64,000 nucleotides of DNA from Glaciecola sp965658765 (GTDB taxonomy: Bacteria > Pseudomonadota > Gammaproteobacteria > Enterobacterales > Alteromonadaceae). Each line of letters opens with the position of its first letter. The stretch's first letter is position 1. The translations under genes and the position numbers were made by a program. The stretch covers positions 62,001-126,000 of the forward strand of contig CBFHTO010000001.1 in assembly GCA_965658765.1 (NCBI GenBank), in the 5' to 3' direction. Positions 1-10,253 of this stretch are shown here, piece after piece. The notes under the pieces were generated by a model that saw only the letters and a list, made by a program, of their open reading frames with translations, was not told the origin of the DNA and did not search any database.

Positions 1-3
1 AAG

Positions 4-2067
4 TTATTCGTTCTCATCTTCCTTTTTGAGCTTTTCACCTATATTTAGGTCAAAATCAGGCATGGCCTTATCACGCGACTGCTTATCAGCAAGATAAGTG
101 TCCATCCATCGCATCAAGCGCAAGGCGTAATCGTACTGAGCTGCGGCATTACGATTACCATGTCCCTCACCTGGATAAAAGACAAGACGCACTGGCGTAT
201 CAGTACGCACTTTCATCGAGCGATATAGTTCCATAGACTGACTAGGATGTACTCTCGTATCTTCCTCACCATGAAGTATCAAAGTTGGTGTAGTACTCTT
301 GCCCGCATGAAAAATTGGAGAGCGTTCAATTAGGTTCATCCAGTTATCTTCCCAAGGCCACTTTAGAGAGTGGACTAAGTGCATTTCGTTAGGAATGTCA
401 CTCGTTCCAAATTTAGACACTTGATTAGAAATCCCCACAAAAGCAACCGATGCTGCGAAATGCTCACTTAATGCAGTCGCGCCCCACATGGATGCGTAAC
501 CACCATAAGAGCCACCGGTAATACCAACTCGATCCTTATCAATGATCCCTGCTTCAGCTAGGGCCTCAACGCCATCAACGAGGTCGTTAAACTCTTTGCC
601 TGCGTAATCATCTTGGTGTTCTTTAGCGTATTCTACTCCACGCCCTGTAGAACCGCGATAATTTGGGTAATAAACTGCGTATCCATCTGCAGCAGCAAAT
701 TGACCCGCAGTTGAGTAACCCGTTAACCAGCCGTCACTGTAGTGCGCCTCTGGCCCACCATGCACGGTTAATATCAAGGGCCATCCATCGGCAGGCTTTT
801 CGCCTTTAGGCGTAATTAATAAACCTTCGACTTTTTTGCCATCTCGCGCCGCATATGTAAAAGTGCTTTGTGGAGCAAGATCTAATTCATCAAGCCAACT
901 GTTATGATTGCTGTACTTAACGGCTTTATTACGCCTAATCTCAAATACTTCCCTTGGATGCATTGGGCTATCTGCAATTAAGTGAATTTCGTCATCTCCA
1001 ACATCAGCACTACGCACTACGATATCGTCTGATGTACGAAAACGTTTCTTTTCGTCACCATCTGTATCGTACAGCACTAACGCACTTTCAACGCCTCTGT
1101 GAGCAACAGCGAGAATATCGTCATCTAGCCAGTCAATGTCGACAATGTGTTGCTCTGCATCTTTAGTTAATTGAGTAAAACTATTGCTACTGGTCTTAGC
1201 GGTCATCAATACCCCAGTTGAAGTATCGTGGACGTCGGTACCTGCCAAAAACGCAAGCTCCTCTCCGTCTTCAGATAACTCAAAACTACCTAGCTTACCT
1301 GGAATATCAAGCTGAGAAAGTACTTCTCCAGAATCGGTATTCATTACTACTAGATCACGCAGCATGTAAAAGTCGTCAATGAGATTAGTTGGCGCAACCG
1401 CATAAACAAGAGTCGAGCCATCCTGTGACAAGTCAAAGCTCGATACGTGTCCTGCTTGGGTTAATCTTTCGGGCTCGGCATTGTCCACGCCCAGTTCAAC
1501 TCGATATAGAGAAGCGAGTCGCTCGTCCTCTTCATAAGCATATGCCTTAAAGCCTTTATCGCTAAGATCTTCTGAATCGTCCTTTTCGCGCGCGACAAAA
1601 TAAAGGGTACTTCCGTTCGTCGCAACCTCGTAGTCACCAATAGAGGTTTCAAAAGAAAAAACGTTTTGAGCCTCTCCACCGGCCAATGAGATTGAATACA
1701 AAGATGTATGTTCATCAGAACCGCGTTTGCTTTTGAAAAATAAAGTGTCCCCATCTTCGGTAAACTGCAGTGCACTTACGGTGCCAGGCCCTGTCGTAAA
1801 TTGGACCGGCGGTTTTCCATCTTTAACGACATATAAATGCGTGTCAGCGGTACCGTCTTCATCTCCCGCGATTATGTTTCTTGGTGCAGACAAAGTGTAT
1901 GCGGCCGCTTTGCCGTTAGGAGCAACAGTTAAGTTGCCCGCATTTTGTACTTTCGGCAGATGCTCAATTTCAAAAGTGTCACTTGCGGTGGCCGATGTTC
2001 CAGTCATTGCCATTGCCACAGCCACGCTAGCCTGTAATAGGCCTAGACCATAAGAACGCTTTAACAT
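4..2067 (-). CDS. Secreted S9 family prolyl oligopeptidase (dipeptidyl/acylaminoacyl peptidase-like)
   Basis: A 687-residue exported serine peptidase of the S9 family, which cleaves short peptides, probably in the periplasm. Residues 1-28 form a signal peptide (Lys-Arg start, Ala-rich core, cleavage near ATASD). Residues about 30-400 have the weakly repeated beta-propeller character of S9 enzymes, and about 420-675 are the alpha/beta-hydrolase domain. The nucleophile motif GGSYGG places Ser520; Asp603 (HGEEDTRVHP) and His636 (GEGHG) complete the catalytic triad, so the enzyme looks active. A GGAG lies 11 bases before the ATG. It is transcribed away from the neighbouring GGDEF-EAL gene and appears monocistronic; its downstream side lies outside the window. 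The substrate is unknown. Family assignment is firm, subfamily is not. Confidence 0.93.
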   Translation of the reverse strand: MLKRSYGLGLLQASVAVAMAMTGTSATASDTFEIEHLPKVQNAGNLTVAPNGKAAAYTLSAPRNIIAGDEDGTADTHLYVVKDGKPPVQFTTGPGTVSALQFTEDGDTLFFKSKRGSDEHTSLYSISLAGGEAQNVFSFETSIGDYEVATNGSTLYFVAREKDDSEDLSDKGFKAYAYEEDERLASLYRVELGVDNAEPERLTQAGHVSSFDLSQDGSTLVYAVAPTNLIDDFYMLRDLVVMNTDSGEVLSQLDIPGKLGSFELSEDGEELAFLAGTDVHDTSTGVLMTAKTSSNSFTQLTKDAEQHIVDIDWLDDDILAVAHRGVESALVLYDTDGDEKKRFRTSDDIVVRSADVGDDEIHLIADSPMHPREVFEIRRNKAVKYSNHNSWLDELDLAPQSTFTYAARDGKKVEGLLITPKGEKPADGWPLILTVHGGPEAHYSDGWLTGYSTAGQFAAADGYAVYYPNYRGSTGRGVEYAKEHQDDYAGKEFNDLVDGVEALAEAGIIDKDRVGITGGSYGGYASMWGATALSEHFAASVAFVGISNQVSKFGTSDIPNEMHLVHSLKWPWEDNWMNLIERSPIFHAGKSTTPTLILHGEEDTRVHPSQSMELYRSMKVRTDTPVRLVFYPGEGHGNRNAAAQYDYALRLMRWMDTYLADKQSRDKAMPDFDLNIGEKLKKEDENE

Positions 2068-2414
2068 ATCGTTTATTACTCCTAACTTTGTTATTTTATA
2101 CCTTTACGAATAAAGGGTTACGATATCTTTACTGTGGAAAGATAGATTATGTTTAAATTTATTTTAGAAGTTTGTTCGGCGCACTTAAAATGGTGAGCAT
2201 TAGAGAGCTTGTTAAACATCCACGTTCTAAATATTTGTATTTTGCACTCGCCGAGATAGGGCCGAATGGGGAAAGCACAACTAGACCAGCACGATGAGCA
2301 TTTATTGATGAAATAAAGTTATCTCCTCCAAGGTCGATATTTTTACACTAGAGCTAATTAAAACGCGGCGCTTATGAAGTAAGCACTGCACCGCTACAAG
2401 TCACTGAGGTCCCC
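2068..2414. other. Divergent intergenic region, 347 bp
   Basis: Non-coding spacer between the S9 peptidase (minus) and the CHASE-GGDEF-EAL gene (plus). It should carry both promoters, but I could not identify a convincing -35/-10 pair. No ORF of note, no strong hairpin and no recognisable riboswitch core was seen. Confidence 0.5.
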
Positions 2415-5357
2415 ATGAATCCTATGAAACGGTCAATCATCTTTGCTCACTTAATGGTGATAGCATTGGTAATTATTGGCGCCAGTTATACGGATTATTT
2501 AAAGCATAAAAACGAACTTAACGACCAACAAAAGAGAGTCTCAAGCGATTTAGCGCTGATTAAAGCCGATCTCGAAGGAACACTCCTTAGGAACATTGAG
2601 TTAATTTATGGCTTATCTACTTACATCAACTTAAATCCAAATATTACTCAAGCTGAATTCTCCTTATTTGCAGAGAAATTGTTAAAAAACAAAAATAACA
2701 TTAAAAATATTGCCGCCGCCAAAGACTTGATCATTACGCACATGCACCCTGTCAAGGGAAATGAAAAAGCAATTGGTTTAAACTACCTAGAACGTGAAGA
2801 CCAACTTCCGGCAATACAAACTGCGCTTATTTACAATAAAACGGTATTAGCTGGACCTATAGACCTAGTGCAAGGCGGTAGAGGGTTAATTGCGCGTTTG
2901 CCAGTATTCATCGACCAGAAAAACTGGGGCTTTGTCTCTATAGTATTAGATTTTGAAAGCATACTTCAAAGCGTCAATATTCAAAACTATAAAGGACTTA
3001 ATATCGCCCTGAAAGGTAAGGATGCACGAGGAAGGAATGGTGATGTTATTTATGGCGATGACGCATTGTTCTTATCCTCTGACACAATTGAGTCAAGTGT
3101 GCGATTGCCATTTGGTGAGTGGATACTAGCCGGTGAGCCAATAGAGGGATGGCATACCCTGCACCTGCATGTCCCCCATTGGAGCATTGCGTTTGGCATC
3201 ATCTTTGTTGTGATTTACGGTATGAATTTACGTCTGCGCAACGAAAAGCTTGCACAGGAAAAACAAACCGCATTGGTTTTGTCTGAGTCTCGATTTCGAA
3301 ACTTTTTTAAACTACACCGAGTTTGCATGGTTGTACTTGATGAAGACGCGAGAGTAATAGACAGTAATGCGTCAGCACAACACTTTTATGGGTTTAGCTC
3401 ATCTGAGTTTAAAGGCAAAACCCTTCCTGATGTGAAGAACGCTTGGAATAAAGATAATAAAATTGGTGCATTAAGTGGAGGGATCAACGGAAACGGTGGT
3501 TTTATAGATGAACGAGATGCCCATGGGCTAATGTCGCTCGTAGTGCACACTAATCATGTTGCCGCCGATAATGTCGAAAAAAGCGTTGAAATACATGTTA
3601 CTCCCGTTGAATCTATGGGCAAAAACCAGCTATTTGTCTTGATTTTTGACACCACGGAACAAAGAAAACACGAACAACAATGGCACCTGTTTGAACAAGT
3701 GTATAAACACAGTCAAGAAGGCATCTTAGTAACTGACACGAAAAATAAAATTATTTCGACAAACCCAGCCTTCGAGAGAATCACCGGCTACTCGTCAAAA
3801 GAGGTCGTTGGCCAAAACCCTAGCCTTTTAAACTCTGGTAGACAGGATCAAGACTTCTACAAACACATGTATGACGATATCTACAAAAACGGATTTTGGA
3901 GAGGCGAAATATGGAACAAAGCAAAATCCGGGGAAGTCTATCCACAGTTATTGTCAATCTCACAAGTTCGCAATGGAGACAATGAACTAACCAATTATGT
4001 TGCTGTGTTTTCTGATATCACTAAACAAAAAGAATCCGAAGAAAAACTAGAGAGGCTTGCTCATTACGATGAGCTAACCGGATTACCAAACCGTCTTACT
4101 TTAAAACTGCACCTTGAACGCGAAATAAAACATGCTAAACGACAAAATAAGCAGTGTGCTTTGTTGTTTTTAGATTTAGACCGCTTCAAAGTCATTAACG
4201 ACAGTCTCGGGCATAAAGCAGGGGATGAGCTTCTTTGCATGGTAGGTGAACGTTTAGGTAATCGCTTAAGAGATCACGACGTCCTTGCTCGATTAGGTGG
4301 GGACGAATACGTTATCTTGATCACCGATTACAAAGACGAAGCTCAACTGGCTAACCTCGCTAAAGATTTGAGCTGCCAGTTAGATCACCCGTTTGTTTTG
4401 AGTGACGGCGTAGAGGCGAACGTTGGAGTATCCATTGGTATCGCACAATATCCGAAAGATGCTAAATGCGCGGATGAATTATTAAAGTACTCCGATGCAT
4501 CAATGTATAAGGCTAAAAAAGCCGTCGACCTGAGCTACACCTTTTATACTAAAGCTATCACGGATGAAGCAAGCTCTCGCTTGACCATCAATGCCGAGGT
4601 CAAAAAAGCGGTCAAGTACAATGAATTCGAACTTCTTTTACAACCTCAAGTGTGTCTATCTTCAAGTAAAATAATTGGGGCAGAAGCTCTGATCCGATGG
4701 CATCATCCTGAAAAAGGCTATCTAACACCAAACGAATTTATTCCATTGGCCGAGAGTACTGGTGCGATTAAACAAATTACTCGCTGGGTAGTCGAAAAAG
4801 CCTTTGATATCGCGGAGCGCTGGCACACACAAAAACGCAGTCTACGCCTATCAATTAATGTATCAGCAGTAGAATTAAGCGATAGAGAGCTATTTGATGC
4901 GATTGTTAATTTATCGAAGACAAAACCTCACGTGCCGAGCTACCTCACGCTGGAAATAGTTGAAAGTGCCTTGATAGAAAATATCGAATTTGCAAAAGAT
5001 TTGCTATACAAGCTGCAAAACCTAGGTTTTCAAATCGCAATTGATGATTTTGGGATAGGTTTCTCATCCTTATCTTATTTAAGTCAGCTTCCCATCGACA
5101 CCTTGAAAATCGACCGAGTATTTGTGCAAAACATGGACTCTAGTGTGCAACATGGCATCGTTAAGTCTGTCATTAACCTTGCAAGTAACTTTAATATGAA
5201 AGTCGTTGGTGAGGGCATCGAAACAATTGAACATGAAAGTGCTCTTTTAAGATTGGGATGTGATTATGGTCAAGGGTTTTTATACAGCAAAGCGGTACCG
5301 TTATCGGAACTAGAGAGTTTGTGCACATCACAAGACTCGATGACTCTGCGACCATAA
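2415..5357 (+). CDS. Membrane sensor CHASE-PAS-PAS-GGDEF-EAL, c-di-GMP turnover protein
   Basis: A 980-residue inner-membrane protein that makes and/or degrades cyclic di-GMP in response to a periplasmic signal. The first transmembrane helix is at about 8-27, then a CHASE-type ligand domain (about 50-220) and a second helix at about 255-273. Two PAS domains follow (about 295-415 and 425-540; the second ends in the usual DITKQKESEE linker), then GGDEF (about 550-710) and EAL (about 725-970). The cyclase signature reads GGDEY at 628-632 rather than GGDEF, with an RxxD inhibitory site five residues upstream. The phosphodiesterase half keeps EALIRW (E757), the DDFG loop and the GEGIE motif, so phosphodiesterase activity is likely. 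GAGG five bases before the ATG supports the start. It stands alone between divergent and downstream spacers. Confidence 0.93.
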   Translation: MNPMKRSIIFAHLMVIALVIIGASYTDYLKHKNELNDQQKRVSSDLALIKADLEGTLLRNIELIYGLSTYINLNPNITQAEFSLFAEKLLKNKNNIKNIAAAKDLIITHMHPVKGNEKAIGLNYLEREDQLPAIQTALIYNKTVLAGPIDLVQGGRGLIARLPVFIDQKNWGFVSIVLDFESILQSVNIQNYKGLNIALKGKDARGRNGDVIYGDDALFLSSDTIESSVRLPFGEWILAGEPIEGWHTLHLHVPHWSIAFGIIFVVIYGMNLRLRNEKLAQEKQTALVLSESRFRNFFKLHRVCMVVLDEDARVIDSNASAQHFYGFSSSEFKGKTLPDVKNAWNKDNKIGALSGGINGNGGFIDERDAHGLMSLVVHTNHVAADNVEKSVEIHVTPVESMGKNQLFVLIFDTTEQRKHEQQWHLFEQVYKHSQEGILVTDTKNKIISTNPAFERITGYSSKEVVGQNPSLLNSGRQDQDFYKHMYDDIYKNGFWRGEIWNKAKSGEVYPQLLSISQVRNGDNELTNYVAVFSDITKQKESEEKLERLAHYDELTGLPNRLTLKLHLEREIKHAKRQNKQCALLFLDLDRFKVINDSLGHKAGDELLCMVGERLGNRLRDHDVLARLGGDEYVILITDYKDEAQLANLAKDLSCQLDHPFVLSDGVEANVGVSIGIAQYPKDAKCADELLKYSDASMYKAKKAVDLSYTFYTKAITDEASSRLTINAEVKKAVKYNEFELLLQPQVCLSSSKIIGAEALIRWHHPEKGYLTPNEFIPLAESTGAIKQITRWVVEKAFDIAERWHTQKRSLRLSINVSAVELSDRELFDAIVNLSKTKPHVPSYLTLEIVESALIENIEFAKDLLYKLQNLGFQIAIDDFGIGFSSLSYLSQLPIDTLKIDRVFVQNMDSSVQHGIVKSVINLASNFNMKVVGEGIETIEHESALLRLGCDYGQGFLYSKAVPLSELESLCTSQDSMTLRP

Positions 5358-5535
5358 AACCATAGATCTAAATAAACGCAGTAGACATTTGATGGCATGT
5401 TAAGTTAGGCGCTGCTCTAGAGATATATTGACCTTTCCTAAAACAACGTAATTTGTGCACATCTAAGACCACAAAAACTACAATACATCCCGTAAAATTT
5501 ACACTCTTAAGTTAAAATTAAATTTATTTCACTTT

Positions 5536-5541
5536 ATAATC
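5536..5541 (+). promoter_or_regulatory. Candidate -10 box for the BON-protein gene
   Basis: A perfect TATAAT lies 62 bases before the BON-protein start in a very AT-rich stretch. No good -35 box is present at 16-18 bases upstream, so this could be an activator-dependent or stress-sigma promoter, or chance. Confidence 0.3.
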
Positions 5542-5603
5542 AATAATTTAAAAATGGCTTGCCACTTGCAAAACTCATAGTGAATTCTTAAAAGGAGATT
5601 ATT

Positions 5604-6209
5604 ATGAGATACACACTAATTGCCATTTCTGTTACCGCTGTACTGAGTACTAGCAGCATCCTAACGTTTGCAAACAGCCATAAAGAAATAGAGGGAGCAA
5701 GTAACGTAACCCCATCGATTAGTAATACCTGGGAAGACGAAGCTAAAGACGCTTGGATTGACGGTAAAGCCGAAGCAACGCTCTTATTCAATCAACAACT
5801 TAATTCGTTTGATATTAACACTGATGTTGCTAACGGCTTAGTGACCCTTACGGGCAGTGTAGACAACGAAATTGAGAAAGAGTTGGCAGGCGAATTAATT
5901 CAAGGAATAGATGGGGTAAGCGATGTAAACAATGAGTTAAGTGTCGTTAATCCGTCACTTGATAAGAAAAGCAAAACTGCAATGGAGTTTACTGATGCTA
6001 AAATCGCAACCGTTATCAAAAGTCGCTTAATTTTTGATTCTGAAGTAAGTGGAACGGAAATTGATGTTGACGTCGAAGGCCGAGTAGTGACACTAAATGG
6101 CGCACTAGAAACGCAGGCAGAGATAGATCTTGCGGGCGTCATAGCGAAAAATACGGACGACGTTAAGCGAGTGAACAACGAGCTTACTATCGATGAAAAT
6201 GCAGAGTAA
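5604..6209 (+). CDS. Periplasmic protein with two BON domains (OsmY-like)
   Basis: A 201-residue exported protein. Residues 1-23 are a signal peptide ending TFANS. Two BON domains follow at about 50-115 and 125-195, each with the alternating V-x-L-x-G core (NGLVTLTGSV and GRVVTLNGAL). BON proteins such as OsmY bind lipid and are induced by osmotic or envelope stress; that role is inferred from the family. The length matches OsmY (about 200 residues). AAGGAG six bases before the ATG is an excellent ribosome site. It ends only nine bases from the convergent hybrid-kinase gene, and the next locus holds other small envelope-stress genes, which suggests a shared stress theme. Confidence 0.9.
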   Translation: MRYTLIAISVTAVLSTSSILTFANSHKEIEGASNVTPSISNTWEDEAKDAWIDGKAEATLLFNQQLNSFDINTDVANGLVTLTGSVDNEIEKELAGELIQGIDGVSDVNNELSVVNPSLDKKSKTAMEFTDAKIATVIKSRLIFDSEVSGTEIDVDVEGRVVTLNGALETQAEIDLAGVIAKNTDDVKRVNNELTIDENAE

Positions 6210-6218
6210 ATAAGGACT

Positions 6219-8252
6219 TTATCGAAGCAAGTGTTTTTGTAGCACATCAAATGAAACAGGCTTGCAAATATAATCTGTAATTTCGTGACGCTGGAGGAAC
6301 TCATCCTCCGGCTCTCGTCCACTTAAAATAACTTTTCTTCCTGAGCAAACGAGCGAACCAAGCTTTTTAAGCAAATGATCCCCAGACATATCTGGCAAAC
6401 CAAGGTCTATCAGATAATACTCAGCATTTGGTAGAGCATTGACGTTGGCTATTGCCTCACGGCCATTTGCAGAATGAATTACTTCAAAGCCTAATCGTTT
6501 TATTAGAATTTTCATAATCTGCGCACTATCAATATCATCTTCAATGAGATGTACATAAGGCCCACTTTCTTTATTTATGCTTTTCGTAAACGCATCAGAC
6601 TCTATGTGATCATCTTGACATACATCCTGATAGGGCTTCTCCATTTCCCTTAAGTCCTGAATTGTATCCAAATTTTGATTTTGCGAGCTCTTAACTTTTA
6701 GACTCTCCACAAGCAGCGACCACAGGGTTTGTTTATCAATTGGCTTGGTCAAAATCGAATCAAAACCAATACTGAGCAGTTCAGTCTGCAAGCCCTTTTG
6801 CGTAGCGGCTGTCATCGCAATAACTTTCGTCATATTACCCGCGTTTCTGAGCGCCTTTACCGTTTCAATACCTGTCATGATAGGCATATGTAAATCTAAA
6901 AGGATTAAGTCAAAAGTATCTTTTTCAGACTGTTTCTCAGTAATCATTTGCAGAGCTTCTTTGCCATTCTTAGCAAAGCCCACGTGAGCTCCAGTTTGTC
7001 GAATAAAGTGGCCTGCTAGATTTCTAATTTCGTAAATGTCATCTACTACTAGAATTTTTCCATCTAAATGAGGGGCCTGGTAGGACAATACTTGACTGGA
7101 TTGTGCATGAAAGTCGTAATCAACTAGCGGCTCTTCCCCATTATAGCTAGCTGGTATACACAAAGAGAAGGTACTGCCCTCATCCAATACAGAGTCGACT
7201 TGAAGTTCTCCTCCCATTTGATTTACGATTTCTTTGGAAATTGACAAGCCTAAACCTGCGCCACCGGCACGGCGTTTACTAACATCTTCTAGCTGTTTGA
7301 AGGGCGCAAAAATTTGCTTAATCTGGTCATCAGCAATACCGCGTCCTGAGTCTTTTACGTCAAAAATAATAGAGCGTTTATTGTCAGACATGCGTACGTC
7401 AATATTTACTTCTCCGCGGTCAGTAAACTTAATTGCGTTACTTATCAAATTTACTAACACTTGGCGCAGCCTTGTGTCGTCGGCAACAATACGTCTAGGA
7501 AGCTTAGTCGATGCTGAGAACACCAAACTCAAACCCTTATCAATTGCCGCCACGCCTAGTAAAGAATTTACATCAGACAAGAGGGTTTGAAGGTCCGTGG
7601 TTTGTTCTTTTAATTCGAATTTACCAGCGACTATTTTAGATAAATCTAAAACGGCATTAAGCAAATTCAATAAGTGTTTGCCGTTGTTCGCAATAATGTT
7701 TAGCTCTTTCGAGAGAGGTGCGGCGATATCCTTTTCTAATAATAAAGAAGTATATCCAAGGATAGAGGTAAGCGGAGTTCTTAGCTCATGACTTAAGTGT
7801 GCGATGAACTTGTCTTTTGACTCGTTTTCCGCGGCAATTCGGCGCGTATTTAATCGGGAGAATTCGAGTTCTTTTCTAGAAATAGCATAACGAATCGATT
7901 TTTCGAAAATATCTTCGTCTATCGCAGCTTTCATCACAAAGTCTTGTGCGCCTTTTTGAATCGCTTTTCTTGCAATAAGATCGTCATTCTGGCCAGTTAG
8001 CATGACTATTGGCGTAGATACAGTAAAGTCGGCAACCTCATCAAGCAATTCAAGGCCATCATATGCACCTAAGCTATGATCAAGTATACATAAATCAAAA
8101 CGCGTTACTCTAAGACGATTAACTGCCTCATTTTTTGCGCAACAAGTTTGGAACTCACACTCTGGGTGCACAAAATCAGCCAAACGCTCTTTGATGATCA
8201 AGCAATCATCGTCGTCATCGTCGATAATGAGAACACGCTTGACCTTATTCAT
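6219..8252 (-). CDS. Hybrid sensor kinase REC-HisKA-HATPase-REC-REC
   Basis: A 677-residue cytoplasmic hybrid histidine kinase with no transmembrane helix. Order: receiver 1 (about 4-120, phospho-Asp in CILDHSLGAYDG), HisKA (about 150-215, H-box SHELRTPLTSI), HATPase (about 260-372, with DSGRGI and GLGLSI), receiver 2 (about 397-515, LLDLHMPIMTG) and receiver 3 (about 565-677, LIDLGLPDMSG). The receiver-first layout means its kinase activity is probably set by phosphorylation from a partner, most likely the CHASE3 kinase upstream, so it may be a relay hub. A TTG codon lies directly before the ATG at 8252; I chose the ATG, although no strong Shine-Dalgarno sequence precedes it. It is last in a five-gene minus-strand operon, 18 bases after the Rcp1-like receiver. 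Confidence 0.9.
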   Translation of the reverse strand: MNKVKRVLIIDDDDDDCLIIKERLADFVHPECEFQTCCAKNEAVNRLRVTRFDLCILDHSLGAYDGLELLDEVADFTVSTPIVMLTGQNDDLIARKAIQKGAQDFVMKAAIDEDIFEKSIRYAISRKELEFSRLNTRRIAAENESKDKFIAHLSHELRTPLTSILGYTSLLLEKDIAAPLSKELNIIANNGKHLLNLLNAVLDLSKIVAGKFELKEQTTDLQTLLSDVNSLLGVAAIDKGLSLVFSASTKLPRRIVADDTRLRQVLVNLISNAIKFTDRGEVNIDVRMSDNKRSIIFDVKDSGRGIADDQIKQIFAPFKQLEDVSKRRAGGAGLGLSISKEIVNQMGGELQVDSVLDEGSTFSLCIPASYNGEEPLVDYDFHAQSSQVLSYQAPHLDGKILVVDDIYEIRNLAGHFIRQTGAHVGFAKNGKEALQMITEKQSEKDTFDLILLDLHMPIMTGIETVKALRNAGNMTKVIAMTAATQKGLQTELLSIGFDSILTKPIDKQTLWSLLVESLKVKSSQNQNLDTIQDLREMEKPYQDVCQDDHIESDAFTKSINKESGPYVHLIEDDIDSAQIMKILIKRLGFEVIHSANGREAIANVNALPNAEYYLIDLGLPDMSGDHLLKKLGSLVCSGRKVILSGREPEDEFLQRHEITDYICKPVSFDVLQKHLLR

Positions 8253-8270
8253 CAAAAAAGACGCTCTAGC

Positions 8271-8735
8271 TTATTGCAGGATTTCATTGTTTGATATGAT
8301 TGGCACCGTAGCACAGTCAAACCAATAGTGATTGAAGCTCTTCATAATGTTGACCATACTTTGAAAGTCGTTAGGCTTAACCATATACGAAGACGCGCCA
8401 AGTTTATAACCATCTTCTACGTCTGCGTCGTTGCCGCTAGTAGACAAAATTACAACGGGTATTTTTCGTAATATGGGATCATGCTTTAGGCGCTTTAAGG
8501 TTTCTCTGCCATCCAAGATTGGCATATTCAAGTCGAGTAATATTACCGACGGTAAATGTCTAGTTTGCCTATCTTTATACTCTCCCTCATTGCGTAAATA
8601 ATTCAACAGCTCTTGGCCATCACCCACCGTATAACAAGAATATTCGCTCCCCGCTGCTTGCATTGCATCTTGTGCGAGTAGGCAATCATCTTCATCATCA
8701 TCAGCCATTACAATTGTGTAAGGGACTTTCGTCAT
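8271..8735 (-). CDS. Single-domain response regulator, Rcp1-like
   Basis: A 154-residue protein made of one receiver domain. The acidic pocket is ADDDEDDC near the N-terminus, the phospho-Asp is in VILLDLNMPILDG, the switch Ser is in VILSTSGND and the Lys in YMVKPNDF. The DDDxDD start and slightly long length are typical of Rcp1-type receivers, which pair with phytochrome-like kinases and have no output domain. The partner is almost certainly the CHASE3 kinase immediately upstream, whose stop codon abuts this gene. An in-frame ATG at 8750 would add five residues; I prefer 8735 because GGAAG lies eight bases before it, while nothing similar precedes 8750. Confidence 0.9.
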   Translation of the reverse strand: MTKVPYTIVMADDDEDDCLLAQDAMQAAGSEYSCYTVGDGQELLNYLRNEGEYKDRQTRHLPSVILLDLNMPILDGRETLKRLKHDPILRKIPVVILSTSGNDADVEDGYKLGASSYMVKPNDFQSMVNIMKSFNHYWFDCATVPIISNNEILQ

Positions 8736-8750
8736 TATTGCATCTTCCAT

Positions 8751-10253
8751 TTAATTGATTACGCCTGCAAAACTGATCAGTTTGTTTTTTGCCGGCAATG
8801 TGAATTTAAAGATAGCGCCTGAGCCTTCGTTACCCGAGGCTTCAATACTGCCATTATGGCGCTCTATTATTCTTCTGCAAACCGCTAATCCAATACCCGT
8901 CCCCGAATAGCTATTTCGGCTATGAAGGCGTTGAAAGGGCGCAAATATTTTTTCAGCATGCTGTTGTTCAAAGCCAATTCCATTGTCTATGACAGAAAAT
9001 GTATACCAATCAGATAAGTCTAAAGCATCAGTATTTTCGGGTGCAACGCTACTTTCAACCGTGAGCCTTACTTCTGGATGAGACTCATCTTTAGAAAATT
9101 TAATTGCATTGGCTAGTAAGTTATAAAACAGCTGTTGCATCTGCAAGGGATCCGCTTGGATTTCTGGGAATAGCGGAATATCCAAAGTTGTCCCATTTTC
9201 TTCTATAGCCACACTCAAATCGTCTACACACAATTGAACTAGCTCATTTAGATTGACTGCAACAAATGATTTACCTCGAGTATTTACCCTTGAAAATTCC
9301 AGTAAATCGCTGATTAGCGTACTCATCCTTTTAGCTGCACTGCTCATGCGAGTCAGATAGTCCATTTGTTTTTCGTTCAAAGAATCACTTTGCGAACTCA
9401 AACGATCGCTGAACGTCATAATTTTTCGAAGTGGTTCTTGCAAATCATGTGAAGCAACAAAAGCGAAGTCCTCTAACTCTCGATTACTACGTTTCAATTC
9501 TTCAGAAAATATAGATAACTCTTGAGTACGTTCATTTACAGCATTTTGTAATGTCTCATTTTGCTGTTCGATTTCATACTGTCGCTGTAGTTGGTTTTGT
9601 AAATTGATTCGCGCTAAGAAAAACACGCCTACCACCAAAACTAAACCAATAATAAAACTAAACATCATATTGGCTTTAGATTCTATTGTGGCTTTCTCCA
9701 ACTGATTAATTTGACTCTCTCGTATAGCGTTTTCATTTTCTTTAATACGCGCAAACAAAGATTGAATTTCGGTATACAAACTTAAGCCTTCGTCGTCTTC
9801 TATCATATCTGCGACTTGCTGGGCCTTGTCTGCTTCGTTTAGACTGATTGCTCGTTCTAATCGAAGTAACTTCTGCTCAATCTTTGTTAATAATTCCGCA
9901 ACTAAAAGATTCTGTTCACTTTGCATAGAATCCATCACTGACGCTTCTTTCATCAAGTTTAATATGTTTGCGTTTACGCGATTGTAATGAGTAAGGTATT
10001 GTCCATTGCGAGTTAACAAAAACCCTCTCTGACCCGATTCGGCAGTGAGTAATTCAACATGCAACTCTTCAAGGACTTTTATGACGTTGCCAGAGTCGCG
10101 AATATTGGTCTGCAACTGAGTTAATTCGCTCACAGTCGCTCTGCCTAGGTAGGTATTTGCGCTAATCAATACAAGCAATAAAATACACACTATCCACCAA
10201 TTAATTCGTGAATAAAATGAAAAACTCCCCATGTCTTTTGGGATATTAGACAT
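8751..10253 (-). CDS. CHASE3-domain membrane sensor histidine kinase
   Basis: A 500-residue inner-membrane kinase. A first transmembrane helix at about 18-36 leads into a CHASE3 periplasmic helical domain (about 40-185, with the typical ESGQRGFLLTRN segment). A second helix lies at about 195-215. A coiled coil (about 220-265) joins to HisKA with H-box VASHDLQEPLRKI, the phytochrome-kinase type, and HATPase (about 355-490, with DNGIGF and GTGIGLAV). No receiver is fused, and the separate Rcp1-like receiver follows directly. The start overlaps the end of the 63-residue phosphoacceptor-like gene by eight bases, which indicates translational coupling. The signal sensed is unknown. Confidence 0.92.
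   Translation of the reverse strand: MSNIPKDMGSFSFYSRINWWIVCILLLVLISANTYLGRATVSELTQLQTNIRDSGNVIKVLEELHVELLTAESGQRGFLLTRNGQYLTHYNRVNANILNLMKEASVMDSMQSEQNLLVAELLTKIEQKLLRLERAISLNEADKAQQVADMIEDDEGLSLYTEIQSLFARIKENENAIRESQINQLEKATIESKANMMFSFIIGLVLVVGVFFLARINLQNQLQRQYEIEQQNETLQNAVNERTQELSIFSEELKRSNRELEDFAFVASHDLQEPLRKIMTFSDRLSSQSDSLNEKQMDYLTRMSSAAKRMSTLISDLLEFSRVNTRGKSFVAVNLNELVQLCVDDLSVAIEENGTTLDIPLFPEIQADPLQMQQLFYNLLANAIKFSKDESHPEVRLTVESSVAPENTDALDLSDWYTFSVIDNGIGFEQQHAEKIFAPFQRLHSRNSYSGTGIGLAVCRRIIERHNGSIEASGNEGSGAIFKFTLPAKNKLISFAGVIN

Noticed and set aside
2415..5357. GGDEY as proof of a dead cyclase
   Set aside because: A final Tyr in place of Phe is a conservative change; loss of activity cannot be claimed from this alone.
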